From assembly GCA_935421135.1 (NCBI GenBank), contig OW285187.1, positions 18,662,429 to 18,726,428 on the forward strand: 64,000 nucleotides of DNA. The letters are read 5' to 3'. Source of the stretch: Bugulina stolonifera. Its lineage: Eukaryota; Bryozoa; Gymnolaemata; Cheilostomatida; Bugulidae. This document shows, in pieces, positions 1-11,823 of this stretch (position 1 is the first letter of the stretch; every line of letters starts with the position of its first letter). The notes below the pieces were generated by a model. That model did not search any database, was not told where the DNA came from, and saw only the letters and a list, made by a program, of their open reading frames with translations. The translations under genes were made by a program, and so were the position numbers.

Positions 1-910
1 CATTCTGAACATTGCACAAGTGAATGAAACACATTGTTACAAACAGCAATTTGGCACAAAACACACTGAAAACTTACTTCATGCAGTATTGAACATCTTT
101 TACTAGTTTACAAACTAATAACTCAGGTGAAATTGTAAAAATCACAATTCTGGCATTATGTTTCAGGTTTGCAAAGTTGAATATTGCATGCAATGACTTG
201 TTTTATGGATTTTCATCCAAACTATGCATTCTGAACACTGTAAAGGTGAATGAAACACATTGTTACAAACAGTAATTTAGTGCAAAACACACTGAAAACT
301 TACTTTTATGCAATATTGAACATCTTTTACTAGTTTACCAGCTAATAACTCAAGTGAATTTGTCAAAAACCACAAATTTGACATTATGTTTCATGTTTGC
401 AAAGTTGAATATTGCATGCATAGCCATGTATTATTGATTTTCATCCAAATTATGCATTCTGAACATTGCAAAAGTGAATGGAACACATTGTTACAGACAG
501 CAATTTGGCACAAAACACACTTAAAACTTACTTTAATGCAATATTGAACATCTTTTACTAGTTTACCAACTAATAACTCAAGTGAATTAGTCAAAAACCA
601 CAAATTTGACATTATTTTTCATGTTTGCAAAGTTGAATATCGCATGCAAAGCCATGTTTTATTGATTTTCATTCAAATTATGCATTCTGAACATTGCAAA
701 AGTGAATGAAACACATTGTTACAAACAGCAATTTGGCACAAAACACACTTAAAACTTACTTTTGTGCAATATTGCACATCTTCTACCAGTTTACAAACTA
801 ATAACTCAAGTGAGTTTGTCATAAGTCACGAATTTGACATTATGTTTCACGTTTGCAAAGTTAAATATTGCATGCAAAGCCATGTTTTATTGATTTTCAT
901 TCAAATTATG
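1..910 (+). repeat. Left-edge monomers (4), no HOR order
   Basis: Monomers start at 1, 227, 455 and 683 (226, 228, 228 and 228 bp). The first resembles type e of the 7-mer HOR (CTTCATGCAG, AGGTGAAATTG, ATGGATTTTCATCC), the second type f' (GAACACTG, AGTAATTTAGTGC) and the fourth type L (TTTTGTGCAATATTGCACATC). The order e-f-(g-like)-L is not repeated as a unit inside this window. Base 1 begins exactly at a monomer start only by chance of the window cut. Confidence 0.85.
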
Positions 911-2271
911 CATTCTGAACATTGTAAAAGTGAATGAAACACATTGTTACAGACCGCAATTTAGTACAAAACACACTGAAAACTTACTTTCATGCAATAT
1001 TGTACATCTTATACTAGTTTACCAACTAATAACTCAAGTGAATTTGTCAAAAACCACAAATTTGACATTATGTTTCATGTTTGCAAAGTTGAATATTGCA
1101 TGCAAAGCCATGTTTTATTGATTTTCATTCAAATTATGCATTCTGAACATTGTAAATGTGAATGAAACACATTGTCACAAAAAGCAATTAGGTACAAAAC
1201 ACTGAAAACCTACTTTCATGCAATATTGAACATCTTTAACTAGTTTACAAACTAATAACTTAAGTGAATTTGTCAAAAACCACAAATTTGACATTATGTT
1301 TCATGTTTGCAAAGTTGTGTATTGCATGCAAAGCCATGTTTTATTGATTTTCATTCAAATTATGCATTCTGAGCATTGTAAAAGTGAATGAAACACATTG
1401 TTCTAAACTGCAATTTGGCACAAAACACATTGAAAACTTACTTTTATGAACTATTGAACATCTTTGACTAGTTTACAAACTAATAACTCAAGTGAATTTA
1501 ACAAAAGTGGCAAATTTGACCATATGTTTCTTGTTTGCAAAGTTAAATATTGCTTGTAAAACCATGTTTTACTGATTTTAGTCGAATTATGCATTGTCAA
1601 CATTGCACAAGTGAATGAAATTCATGGTTCCAAACTGCAATTTGGCACAAGACACAGAAAACTTCCTTTTATGTAATATTGAACATCTTGGACTAGTTTA
1701 CAAATTATTAACTCAAGTGAATTTGTCAAAAGTGGCAAAGTCGACCATATGTTTCACGTTTGCAAAGTTAAATATTGCATGCAAAGCCATGTTTTATTGA
1801 TTTTCATTCAAATTATGCATTCTGAACATTGTAAAAGTGAATGAAACACATTGTTACAGACCGCAATTTAGTACAAAACACACTGAAAACTTACTTTCAT
1901 GCAATATTGTACATCTTATACTAGTTTACCAACTAATAACTCAAGTGAATTTGTCAAAAACCACAAATTTGACATTATGTTTCATGTTTGCAAAGTTGAA
2001 TATTGCATGCAAAGCCATGTTTTATTGATTTTCATTCAAATTATGCATTCTGAACATTGTAAATGTGAATGAAACACATTGTCACAAAAAGCAATTAGGT
2101 ACAAAACACTGAAAACCTACTTTCATGCAATATTGAACATCTTTAACTAGTTTACAAACTAATAACTTAAGTGAATTTGTCAAAAACCACAAATTTGACA
2201 TTATGTTTCATGTTTGCAAAGTTGTGTATTGCATGCAAAGCCATGTTTTATTGATTTTCATTCAAGTTATG
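911..2271 (+). repeat. 907 bp local duplication (B-C at both ends)
   Basis: Monomers B (911-1138) and C (1139-1364) are repeated at 1818-2045 and 2046-2271 with an offset of 907 bp (four monomers). I saw one difference, A/G in TTCAAATTATG versus TTCAAGTTATG near 2267. Between them lie two divergent monomers (1365-1817). The second copy joins inside the monomer at 1592-1817: after 1747 its sequence (TTTCACGTTTGC, then AAATATTG) follows the type L monomer at 683-910. This looks like an unequal exchange. Confidence 0.8.
1365..1817 (+). repeat. Two strongly divergent monomers
   Basis: Monomers 1365-1591 (227 bp) and 1592-1817 (226 bp) carry variants found nowhere else in the window: GTTCTAAACTG, ACTGATTTTAGTCGAATT, CATTGTCAACATTG, ATTCATGGTTCC and GACACAGAAAACTTCC. 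Both share AGTGGCAAA and GACCATATG, so they are relatives of each other. They are the most diverged units I can see, which suggests an older, less homogenised layer of the array. Confidence 0.85.
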
Positions 2272-3863
2272 CATTCTGAACATTGCAAAAGTGAATAAAA
2301 CACATTGTTACAAACAGCAATTTGGCACAAAACACACTGAAAACTTACTTCATGCAATATTGAACATCTTTTACTAGTTTACAAACCAATAACTCAAGTG
2401 AAATAGTCAAAAATCACAAATCTGGCATTATGTTTCATGTTTGCAAAGTTGTGTATTGCATGCAAAGCCATGTTTTATTGATTTTCATTCAAACTATGCA
2501 TTCTGAGCTTTGCAAAAGTGAATGGAACACATTGTTACAGACAGAAATTTGGCACAAAACACACTTAAAACTTACTTTTATGCAATATTGAACATCTTTT
2601 ACTAGTTTACCAACTAATAACTCAAGTGAATTAGTCAAAAACCACAAATTTGACATTATTTTTCATGTTTGCAAAGTTGAATATCGCATGCAAAGCCATG
2701 TTTTATTGATTTTCATTCAAATTATGCATTCTGAACATTGCAAAAGTGAATGAAACACATTGTTACAAACAGCAATTTGGCACAAAACACACTTAAAACT
2801 TACTTTTGTGCAATATTGCACATCTTCTACTAGTTTACAAACTAATAACTCAAGTGAGTTTGTCATAAGTCACGAATTTGACATTATGTTTCACGTTTGC
2901 AAAGTTAAATATTGCATGCAAAGCCATGTTCCATTGATTTTCATTCAAATTATGCATTCTGAACATTGCAAAAGTGAATGAAACACATTGTTACAAACAG
3001 CAATTTGGCACAAAACACACTGAAAACTTACTTCATGAAATATTGAACATCTTTTACTAGTTTACAATCTAATAACTCAAGTGAAATTGTCAAAAATCAC
3101 AAATCTGACATCATGTTTCATGTTTTCAAAGTTGAATATTGCGTGCAAAGTCATGTTCCATTGATTTTCATTCAAATTATGCATTCTGAACATTGCAAAA
3201 GTGAATGAAACACATTGTTACAAACAGCAATTTGGCACAAAACACACTGAAAACTTACTTTATGCAATATTGAACATCTTTTACTAGTTTACCAGCTAAT
3301 AACTCAAGTGAATTTGTCAAAAACCACAAATCTGACATCATGTTTCATGTTTTCAAAGTTGAATATTGCGTGCAAAGTCATGTTCCATTGATTTTCATTC
3401 AAATTATGCATTCTGAACATTGCAAAAGTGAATGAAACACATTGTTACAAACAGCAATTTGGCACAAAACACACTGAAAACTTACTTTATGCAATATTGA
3501 ACATCTTTTACTAGTTTACAAACCAATAACTCAAGTGAAACAGTCAAAAATCACAAATCTGGCATTATGTTTCATGTTTGCAAAGTTGAATATTGCATGC
3601 AAAGACTTGTTTTATAGATTTTCATCCAAACTATGCATTCTGAACATTGCAAAAGTGAATGAAACACATTGTTACAAACAGTAATTTAGTGCAAAACATG
3701 CTGAAAACTTACTTGTATGCAATACTGAACATCTTTTACTAGTTTCCCAACTAATAACTCAAGTGAATTTGTCAAAAACCATAAATCTGACATTATGTTT
3801 CATGTTTGCAAAGTTGTATATTGCATGCAAACCCATGTTTTATTGATTTTTTTACAAACTATG
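2272..3863 (+). repeat. 7-monomer block (X-D'-L-E-F-G-H), 1592 bp
   Basis: Monomers start at 2272, 2499, 2727, 2955, 3182, 3409 and 3636. The last four are the E-F-G-H half of the 1819 bp HOR that follows. The first three (a type with AAACCAATAACTC plus GTGTATTGC, then D' with ACAGACAGAAATTT, then L) recur in this order only at 19556-20238, exactly 17,284 bp away. The total of 1592 bp matches the length of the 7-mer HOR at 28.9-35.2 kb but the composition is different. Confidence 0.85.
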
Positions 3864-3943
3864 CATTCTGAACATTGCACAAGTGAATGAAACACATTGT
3901 TACAGACCGCAATTTCGTACAAAACACACTGAAAACTTACTTT

Positions 3944-4055
3944 CATGCAATATTGAACATCTTATACTAGTTTACCAACTAATAACTCAAGTGAATTTGT
4001 CAAAAACCACAAATTTGACATTATGTTTCATGTTTGCAAAGTTGAATATTGCATG
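3944..4055. repeat. Within-monomer inverted repeat (representative copy)
   Basis: CATGCAATATTGAAC at 3944-3958 is matched by GTTGAATATTGCATG at 4041-4055. The second is the reverse complement of the first except at one position (14 of 15). The loop is 82 nt. The same pair occurs in most monomers, because both arms lie in common parts of the unit; types B (TGTAC), b and d (TGAACTT) and G/H variants weaken an arm. It could form a stem in single-stranded DNA or in a transcript. Formation in vivo is inference. Confidence 0.85.
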
Positions 4056-4058
4056 CAA
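4049..4058. repeat. 10 bp palindrome TTGCATGCAA (representative copy)
   Basis: TTGCATGCAA is its own reverse complement and sits at monomer positions 186-195 in most of the monomers. It is broken in types E and F (TTGCGTGCAA) and in type D (TCACATGCAA, or TCGCATGCAA in D'). Other perfect short palindromes recur in each unit: CAATATTG and ACTAGT. No known protein site is recognised; there is no match to the CENP-B box consensus. Confidence 0.85.
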
Positions 4059-5682
4059 AGCCATGTTTTATTGATTTTCATTCAAATTATGCATTCTGAA
4101 CATTGTAAAAGTGAATGAAACACATTGTTACAGACCGCAATTTAGTACAAAACACACTGAAAACTTACTTTCATGCAATATTGTACATCTTATACTAGTT
4201 TACCAACTAATAACTCAAGTGAATTTGTCAAAAACCACAAATATGACATTATGTTTCATGTTTGCAAAGTTGAATATTGCATGCAAAGCCATGTTTTATT
4301 GATTTTCATTCAAATTATGCATTCTGAACATTGTAAATGTGAATGAAACACATTGTGACAAAAAGCAATTAGGTACAAAACACTGAAAACCTACTTTCAT
4401 GCAATATTGAACATCTTTAACTAGTTTACAAACTAATAACTTAAGTGAATTTGTCAAAAACCACAAATTTGACATTATGTTTCATGTTTGCAAAGTTGTG
4501 TATTGCATGCAAAGCCATGTTTTATTGATTTTCATTCAAACTATGCATTCTGAGCTTTGCAAAAGTGAATGGAACACATTGTTACAAACAGCAATTTGGC
4601 ACAAAACACACTTAAAACTTACTTTTATGCAATATTGAACATCTTTTACTAGTTCACCAACTAATAACTCAAGTGAATTAGTCAAAAACCACAAATTTGA
4701 CATTATGTTTCATGTTTGCAAAGTTGAATATCACATGCAAAGCCATGTTTTATTGATTTTCATTCAAATTATGCATTCTGAACATTGCAAAAGTGAATGA
4801 AACACATTGTTACAAACAGCAATTTGGCACAAAACACACTGAAAACTTACTTCATGAAATATTGAACATCTTTTACTAGTTTACAATCTAATAACTCAAG
4901 TGAAATTGTCAAAAATCACAAATCTGACATCATGTTTCATGTTTTCAAAGTTGAATATTGCGTGCAAAGTCATGTTCCATTGATTTTCATTCAAATTATG
5001 CATTCTGAACATTGCAAAAGTGAATGAAACACATTGTTACAAACAGCAATTTGGCACAAAACACACTGAAAACTTACTTTATGCAATATTGAACATCTTT
5101 TACTAGTTTACCAGCTAATAACTCAAGTGAATTTGTCAAAAACCACAAATCTGACATCATGTTTCATGTTTTCAAAGTTGAATATTGCGTGCAAAGTCAT
5201 GTTCCATTGATTTTCATTCAAATTATGCATTCTGAACATTGCAAAAGTGAATGAAACACATTGTTACAAACAGCAATTTGGCACAAAACACACTGAAAAC
5301 TTACTTTATGCAATATTGAACATCTTTTACTAGTTTACAAACCAATAACTCAAGTGAAACAGTCAAAAATCACAAATCTGGCATTATGTTTCATGTTTGC
5401 AAAGTTGAATATTGCATGCAAAGACTTGTTTTATAGATTTTCATCCAAACTATGCATTCTGAACATTGCAAAAGTGAATGAAACACATTGTTACAAACAG
5501 TAATTTAGTGCAAAACATGCTGAAAACTTACTTGTATGCAATACTGAACATCTTTTACTAGTTTCCCAACTAATAACTCAAGTGAATTTGTCAAAAACCA
5601 TAAATCTGACATTATGTTTCATGTTTGCAAAGTTGTATATTGCATGCAAACCCATGTTTTATTGATTTTTTTACAAACTATG

Positions 5683-7501
5683 CATTCTGAACATTGCACA
5701 AGTGAATGAAACACATTGTTACAGACCGCAATTTCGTACAAAACACACTGAAAACTTACTTTCATGCAATATTGAACATCTTATACTAGTTTACCAACTA
5801 ATAACTCAAGTGAATTTGTCAAAAACCACAAATTTGACATTATGTTTCATGTTTGCAAAGTTGAATATTGCATGCAAAGCCATGTTTTATTGATTTTCAT
5901 TCAAATTATGCATTCTGAACATTGTAAAAGTGAATGAAACACATTGTTACAGACCGCAATTTAGTACAAAACACACTGAAAACTTACTTTCATGCAATAT
6001 TGTACATCTTATACTAGTTTACCAACTAATAACTCAAGTGAATTTGTCAAAAACCACAAATATGACATTATGTTTCATGTTTGCAAAGTTGAATATTGCA
6101 TGCAAAGCCATGTTTTATTGATTTTCATTCAAATTATGCATTCTGAACATTGTAAATGTGAATGAAACACATTGTGACAAAAAGCAATTAGGTACAAAAC
6201 ACTGAAAACCTACTTTCATGCAATATTGAACATCTTTAACTAGTTTACAAACTAATAACTTAAGTGAATTTGTCAAAAACCACAAATTTGACATTATGTT
6301 TCATGTTTGCAAAGTTGTGTATTGCATGCAAAGCCATGTTTTATTGATTTTCATTCAAACTATGCATTCTGAGCTTTGCAAAAGTGAATGGAACACATTG
6401 TTACAAACAGCAATTTGGCACAAAACACACTTAAAACTTACTTTTATGCAATATTGAACATCTTTTACTAGTTCACCAACTAATAACTCAAGTGAATTAG
6501 TCAAAAACCACAAATTTGACATTATGTTTCATGTTTGCAAAGTTGAATATCACATGCAAAGCCATGTTTTATTGATTTTCATTCAAATTATGCATTCTGA
6601 ACATTGCAAAAGTGAATGAAACACATTGTTACAAACAGCAATTTGGCACAAAACACACTGAAAACTTACTTCATGAAATATTGAACATCTTTTACTAGTT
6701 CACAATCTAATAACTCAAGTGAAATTGTCAAAAATCACAAATCTGACATCATGTTTCATGTTTTCAAAGTTGAATATTGCGTGCAAAGTCATGTTCCATT
6801 GATTTTCATTCAAATTATGCATTCTGAACATTGCAAAAGTGAATGAAACACATTGTTACAAACAGCAATTTGGCACAAAACACACTGAAAACTTACTTTA
6901 TGCAATATTGAACATCTTTTACTAGTTTACCAGCTAATAACTCAAGTGAATTTGTCAAAAACCACAAATCTGACATCATGTTTCATGTTTTCAAAGTTGA
7001 ATATTGCGTGCAAAGTCATGTTCCATTGATTTTCATTCAAATTATGCATTCTGAACATTGCAAAAGTGAATGAAACACATTGTTACAAACAGCAATTTGG
7101 CACAAAACACACTGAAAACTTGCTTTATGCAATATTGAACATCTTTTACTAGTTTACAAACCAATAACTCAAGTGAAACAGTCAAAAATCACAAATCTGG
7201 CATTATGTTTCATGTTTGCAAAGTTGAATATTGCATGCAAAGACTTGTTTTATAGATTTTCATCCAAACTATGCATTCTGAACATTGCAAAAGTGAATGA
7301 AACACATTGTTACAAACAGTAATTTAGTGCAAAACATGCTGAAAACTTACTTGTATGCAATACTGAACATCTTTTACTAGTTTCCCAACTAATAACTCAA
7401 GTGAATTTGTCAAAAACCATAAATCTGACATTATGTTTCATGTTTGCAAAGTTGTATATTGCATGCAAACCCATGTTTTATTGATTTTTTTACAAACTAT
7501 G
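5683..7501 (+). repeat. 8-mer HOR copy 2 (A-H), 1819 bp
   Basis: Same order and length as the preceding copy, with very few differences seen: AGTTCACAATC near 6700 (others AGTTTACAATC) and CTTGCTTTATG near 7121 (others CTTACTTTATG) are private to this copy. Confidence 0.93.
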
Positions 7502-8639
7502 CATTCTGAACATTGCACAAGTGAATGAAACACATTGTTACACACCGCAATTTCATACAAAACACACTGAAAACTTACTTTCATGCAATATTGAACATCT
7601 TATACTAGTTTACCAACTAATAACTCAAGTGAATTTGTCAAAAACCACAAATTTGACATTATGTTTCATGTTTGCAAAGTTGAATATTGCATGCAAAGCC
7701 ATGTTTTATTGATTTTCATTCAAATTATGCATTCTGAACATTGTAAAAGTGAATGAAACACATTGTTACAGACCGCAATTTAGTACAAAACACACTGAAA
7801 ACTTACTTTCATGCAATATTGTACATCTTATACTAGTTTACCAACTAATAACTCAAGTGAATTTGTCAAAAACCACAAATTTGACATTATGTTTCATGTT
7901 TGCAAAGTTGAATATTGCATGCAAAGCCATGTTTTATTGATTTTCATTCAAATTATGCTTTCTGAACATTGTAAAAGTGAATGAAACACATTGTTACAGA
8001 CCGCAATTTAGTACAAAACACACTGAAAACTTACTTTATGCAATATTGAACATCTTTTACTAGTTTACCAGCTAATAACTCAAGTGAATTTGTCAAAAAC
8101 CACAAATCTGACATCATGTTTCATGTTTTCAAAGTTGAATATTGCGTGCAAAGTCATGTTCCATTGATTTTCATTCAAATTATGCATTCTGAACATTGCA
8201 AAAGTGAATGAAACACATTGTTACAAACAGCAATTTGGCACAAAACACACTGAAAACTTACTTTATGCAATATTGAACATCTTTTACTAGTTTACAAACC
8301 AATAACTCAAGTGAAACAGTCAAAAATCACAAATCTGGCATTATGTTTCATGTTTGCAAAGTTGAATATTGCATGCAAAGACTTGTTTTATAGATTTTCA
8401 TCCAAACTATGCATTCTGAACATTGCAAAAGTGAATGAAACACATTGTTACAAACAGTAATTTAGTGCAAAACATGCTGAAAACTTACTTGTATGCAATA
8501 CTGAACATCTTTTACTAGTTGCCCAACTAATAACTCAAGTGAATTTGTCAAAAACCATAAATCTGACATTATGTTTCATGTTTGCAAAGTTGTATATTGC
8601 ATGCAAACCCATGTTTTATTGATTTTTTTACAAACTATG
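7502..8639 (+). repeat. Truncated HOR (5-mer: A, B, B/F hybrid, G, H), 1138 bp
   Basis: The A monomer here has TTTCATAC instead of TTTCGTAC. The third monomer (7958-8184) starts with CTTTCTGAAC, follows type B through AGTAC, then follows F (ACTTTATGC, ACCAGCTAAT, GACATCATG). Compared with the 1819 bp unit three monomers (681 bp) are missing. The switch lies between 8013 and 8036. Confidence 0.9.
8013..8036. other. B/F recombination junction
   Basis: Left of this interval the monomer carries the B-type GTAC; right of it ACTTTATGC is F type (B has ACTTTCATGC). The shared interval corresponds to monomer positions 56-79. A deletion by exchange between misaligned monomers accounts for the loss of 681 bp from the 8-mer. 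Confidence 0.75.
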
Positions 8640-10458
8640 CATTCTGAACATTGCACAAGTGAATGAAACACATTGTTACAGACCGCAATTTCGTACAAAA
8701 CACACTGAAAACTTACTTTCATGGAATATTGAACATCTTATACTAGTTTACCAACTAATAACTCAAGTGAATTTGTCAAAAACCACAAATTTGACATTAT
8801 GTTTCATGTTTGCAAAGTTGAATATTGCATGCAAAGCCATGTTTTATTGATTTTCATTCAAATTATGCATTCTGAACATTGTAAAAGTGAATGAAACACA
8901 TTGTTACAGACCGCAATTTAGTACAAAACACACTGAAAACTTACTTTCATGCAATATTGTACATCTTATACTAGTTTACCAACTAATAACTCAAGTGAAT
9001 TTGTCAAAAACCACAAATATGACATTATGTTTCATGTTTGCAAAGTTGAATATTGCATGCAAAGCCATGTTTTATTGATTTTCATTCAAATTATGCATTC
9101 TGAACATTGTAAATGTGAATGAAACACATTGTGACAAAAAGCAATTAGGTACAAAACACTGAAAACCTACTTTCATGCAATATTGAACATCTTTAACTAG
9201 TTTACAAACTAATAACTTAAGTGAATTTGTCAAAAACCACAAATTTGACATTATGTTTCATGTTTGCAAAGTTGTGTATTGCATGCAAAGCCATGTTTTA
9301 TTGATTTTCATTCAAACTATGCATTCTGAGCTTTGCAAAAGTGAATGGAACACATTGTTACAAACAGCAATTTGGCACAAAACACACTTAAAACTTACTT
9401 TTATGCAATATTGAACATCTTTTACTAGTTCACCAACTAATAACTCAAGTGAATTAGTCAAAAACCACAAATTTGACATTATGTTTCATGTTTGCAAAGT
9501 TGAATATCACATGCAAAGCCATGTTTTATTGATTTTCATTCAAATTATGCATTCTGAACATTGCAAAAGTGAATGAAACACATTGTTACAAACAGCAATT
9601 TGGCACAAAACACACTGAAAACTTACTTCATGAAATATTGAACATCTTTTACTAGTTTACAATCTAATAACTCAAGTGAAATTGTCAAAAATCACAAATC
9701 TGACATCATGTTTCATGTTTTCAAAGTTGAATATTGCGTGCAAAGTCATGTTCCATTGATTTTCATTCAAATTATGCATTCTGAACATTGCAAAAGTGAA
9801 TGAAACACATTGTTACAAACAGCAATTTGGCACAAAACACACTGAAAACTTACTTTATGCAATATTGAACATCTTTTACTAGTTTACCAGCTAATAACTC
9901 AAGTGAATTTGTCAAAAACCACAAATCTGACATCATGTTTCATGTTTTCAAAGTTGAATATTGCGTGCAAAGTCATGTTCCATTGATTTTCATTCAAATT
10001 ATGCATTCTGAACATTGCAAAAGTGAATGAAACACATTGTTACAAACAGCAATTTGGCACAAAACACACTGAAAACTTACTTTATGCAATATTGAACATC
10101 TTTTACTAGTTTACAAACCAATAACTCAAGTGAAACAGTCAAAAATCACAAATCTGGCATTATGTTTCATGTTTGCAAAGTTGAATATTGCATGCAAAGA
10201 CTTGTTTTATAGATTTTCATCCAAACTATGCATTCTGAACATTGCAAAAGTGAATGAAACACATTGTTACAAACAGTAATTTAGTGCAAAACATGCTGAA
10301 AACTTACTTGTATGCAATACTGAACATCTTTTACTAGTTGCCCAACTAATAACTCAAGTGAATTTGTCAAAAACCATAAATCTGACATTATGTTTCATGT
10401 TTGCAAAGTTGTATATTGCATGCAAACCCATGTTTTATTGATTTTTTTACAAACTATG
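8640..10458 (+). repeat. 8-mer HOR copy (A-H), 1819 bp, A with TCATGGAATATT
   Basis: Full 8-mer. The A monomer has TCATGGAATATT instead of TCATGCAATATT (near 8723). This marker recurs at about 11907, 3184 bp downstream, and nowhere else that I saw. Its H monomer has AGTTGCCCAAC instead of AGTTTCCCAAC. Confidence 0.92.
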
Positions 10459-11823
10459 CATTCTGAACATTGCACAAGTGAATGAAACACATTGTTACAG
10501 ACCGCAATTTCGTACAAAACACACTGAAAACTTACTTTCATGCAATATTGAACATCTTATACTAGTTTACCAACTAATAACTCAAGTGAATTTGTCAAAA
10601 ACCACAAATTTGACATTATGTTTCATGTTTGCAAAGTTGAATATTGCATGCAAAGCCATGTTTTATTGATTTTCATTCAAATTATGCATTCTGAACATTG
10701 TAAAAGTGAATGAAACACATTGTTACAGACCGCAATTTAGTACAAAACACACTGAAAACTTACTTTCATGCAATATTGTACATCTTATACTAGTTTACCA
10801 ACTAATAACTCAAGTGAATTTGTCAAAAACCACAAATATGACATTATGTTTCATGTTTGCAAAGTTGAATATTGCATGCAAAGCCATGTTTTATTGATTT
10901 TCATTCAAATTATGCATTCTGAACATTGTAAATGTGAATGAAACACATTGTGACAAAAAGCAATTAGGTACAAAACACTGAAAACCTACTTTCATGCAAT
11001 ATTGAACATCTTTAACTAGTTTACAAACTAATAACTTAAGTGAATTTGTCAAAAACCACAAATTTGACATTATGTTTCATGTTTGCAAAGTTGTGTATTG
11101 CATGCAAAGCCATGTTTTATTGATTTTCATTCAAACTATGCATTCTGAGCTTTGCAAAAGTGAATGGAACACATTGTTACAAACAGCAATTTGGCACAAA
11201 ACACACTTAAAACTTACTTTTATGCAATATTGAACATCTTTTACTAGTTCACCAACTAATAACTCAAGTGAATTAGTCAAAAACCACAAATTTGACATTA
11301 TGTTTCATGTTTGCAAAGTTGAATATCACATGCAAAGCCATGTTTTATTGATTTTCATTCAAATTATGCATTCTGAACATTGCAAAAGTGAATGAAACAC
11401 ATTGTTACAAACAGCAATTTGGCACAAAACACACTGAAAACTTACTTCATGAAATATTGAACATCTTTTACTAGTTTACAATCTAATAACTCAAGTGAAA
11501 TTGTCAAAAATCACAAATCTGACATCATGTTTCATGTTTTCAAAGTTGAATATTGCGTGCAAAGTCATGTTCCATTGATTTTCATTCAAATTATGCATTC
11601 TGAACATTGCAAAAGTGAATGAAACACATTGTTACAAACAGCAATTTAGTGCAAAACATGCTGAAAACTTACTTGTATGCAATACTGAACATCTTTTACT
11701 AGTTGCCCAACTAATAACTCAAGTGAATTTGTCAAAAACCATAAATCTGACATTATGTTTCATGTTTGCAAAGTTGTATATTGCATGCAAACCCATGTTT
11801 TATTGATTTTTTTACAAACTATG
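10459..11823 (+). repeat. Truncated HOR (6-mer: A-B-C-D-E-hybrid/H), 1365 bp
   Basis: Monomers start at 10459, 10687, 10915, 11141, 11369 and 11596. The last (11596-11823) begins as an F/G-like monomer (AACAGCAATTT) and continues as H (AGTGCAAAACATGCTG, the 7-T tail). The hybrid is the seam of the 3184 bp duplication. Confidence 0.9.
11643..11647. other. Seam of a 3184 bp (14-monomer) duplication
   Basis: The C at 11642 belongs to an ACAGCAATTTGG monomer; the A at 11648 belongs to H (ATTTAGTGC). The shared AATTT is monomer positions 48-52. Sequence right of the seam matches sequence 3184 bp upstream (from about 8464), including the A-type TCATGGAATATT and the H-type TTGCCC; sequence left of it matches that 3184 bp downstream (to about 14831). 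Confidence 0.8.

Larger units (their letters stand above)
3864..4091 (+). repeat. Reference monomer (type A), 228 bp
   Basis: Chosen as the reference for monomer positions. It has 69 G+C in 228 bp (30%). Fairly constant stretches across types are positions 1-40 (CATTCTGAAC, then GTGAATG and ACACATTGTTAC), 104-112 (ACTAGTTTA), 119-131 (AATAACTCAAGTG), 153-176 (ACATTATGTTTCATG region) and 200-219 (TTTTATTGATTTTCATTC). The most type-specific stretches are 41-62 (GACCGCAATTTCGTAC here; AACAGCAATTTGGCAC, AACAGTAATTTAGTGC, AACAGCAATTAGGTAC or AACATCAATTTGTCAC elsewhere), 76-103, 132-152 and 193-200. It contains the inverted repeat and the palindrome listed separately. The reading frame it contains starts at a GTG and has no support as a gene. 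Confidence 0.95.
3864..5682 (+). repeat. 8-mer HOR copy 1 (A-H), 1819 bp
   Basis: Monomers A 3864, B 4092, C 4320, D 4546, E 4774, F 5001, G 5228, H 5455 (228, 228, 226, 228, 227, 227, 227, 228 bp). Diagnostic features: A ACCGCAATTTCGTAC; B ACCGCAATTTAGTAC with TTGTACATC; C TGTGACAAAAAGC and the short AAACACTG; D GAGCTTTGC and GAATGGAAC; E CTTCATGAAAT; F ACCAGCTAAT plus GACATCATG; G GTGAAACAGTC and TTATAGATTTTCATCC; H AAACATGCTG and the 7-T run ATTGATTTTTTTAC. This order defines the HOR of the first half of the window. Confidence 0.93.

Noticed and set aside
3844..3856. Terminator-like or polyadenylation-like signal at the 7-T run of type H tails
   Set aside because: There is no gene upstream and no stem before the T-run; it is a variant of the common TTGATTTTCATTC segment.
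3880..3996. Monomer as an ancient dimer (CAAGTGAAT at monomer positions 17-25 and 125-133)
   Set aside because: The 9-mer is repeated 108 bp apart, not at the half-length of 114 bp, and the flanks do not align; chance or very old similarity is as likely.
3883..4074. Recurrent plus-strand frames of 63-71 residues (about one per monomer)
   Set aside because: They start at GTG or TTG, are the same length as the satellite period allows, end at a repeat-borne TGA, and vary at all codon positions. There is no recognisable domain. They are shadows of the repeat.
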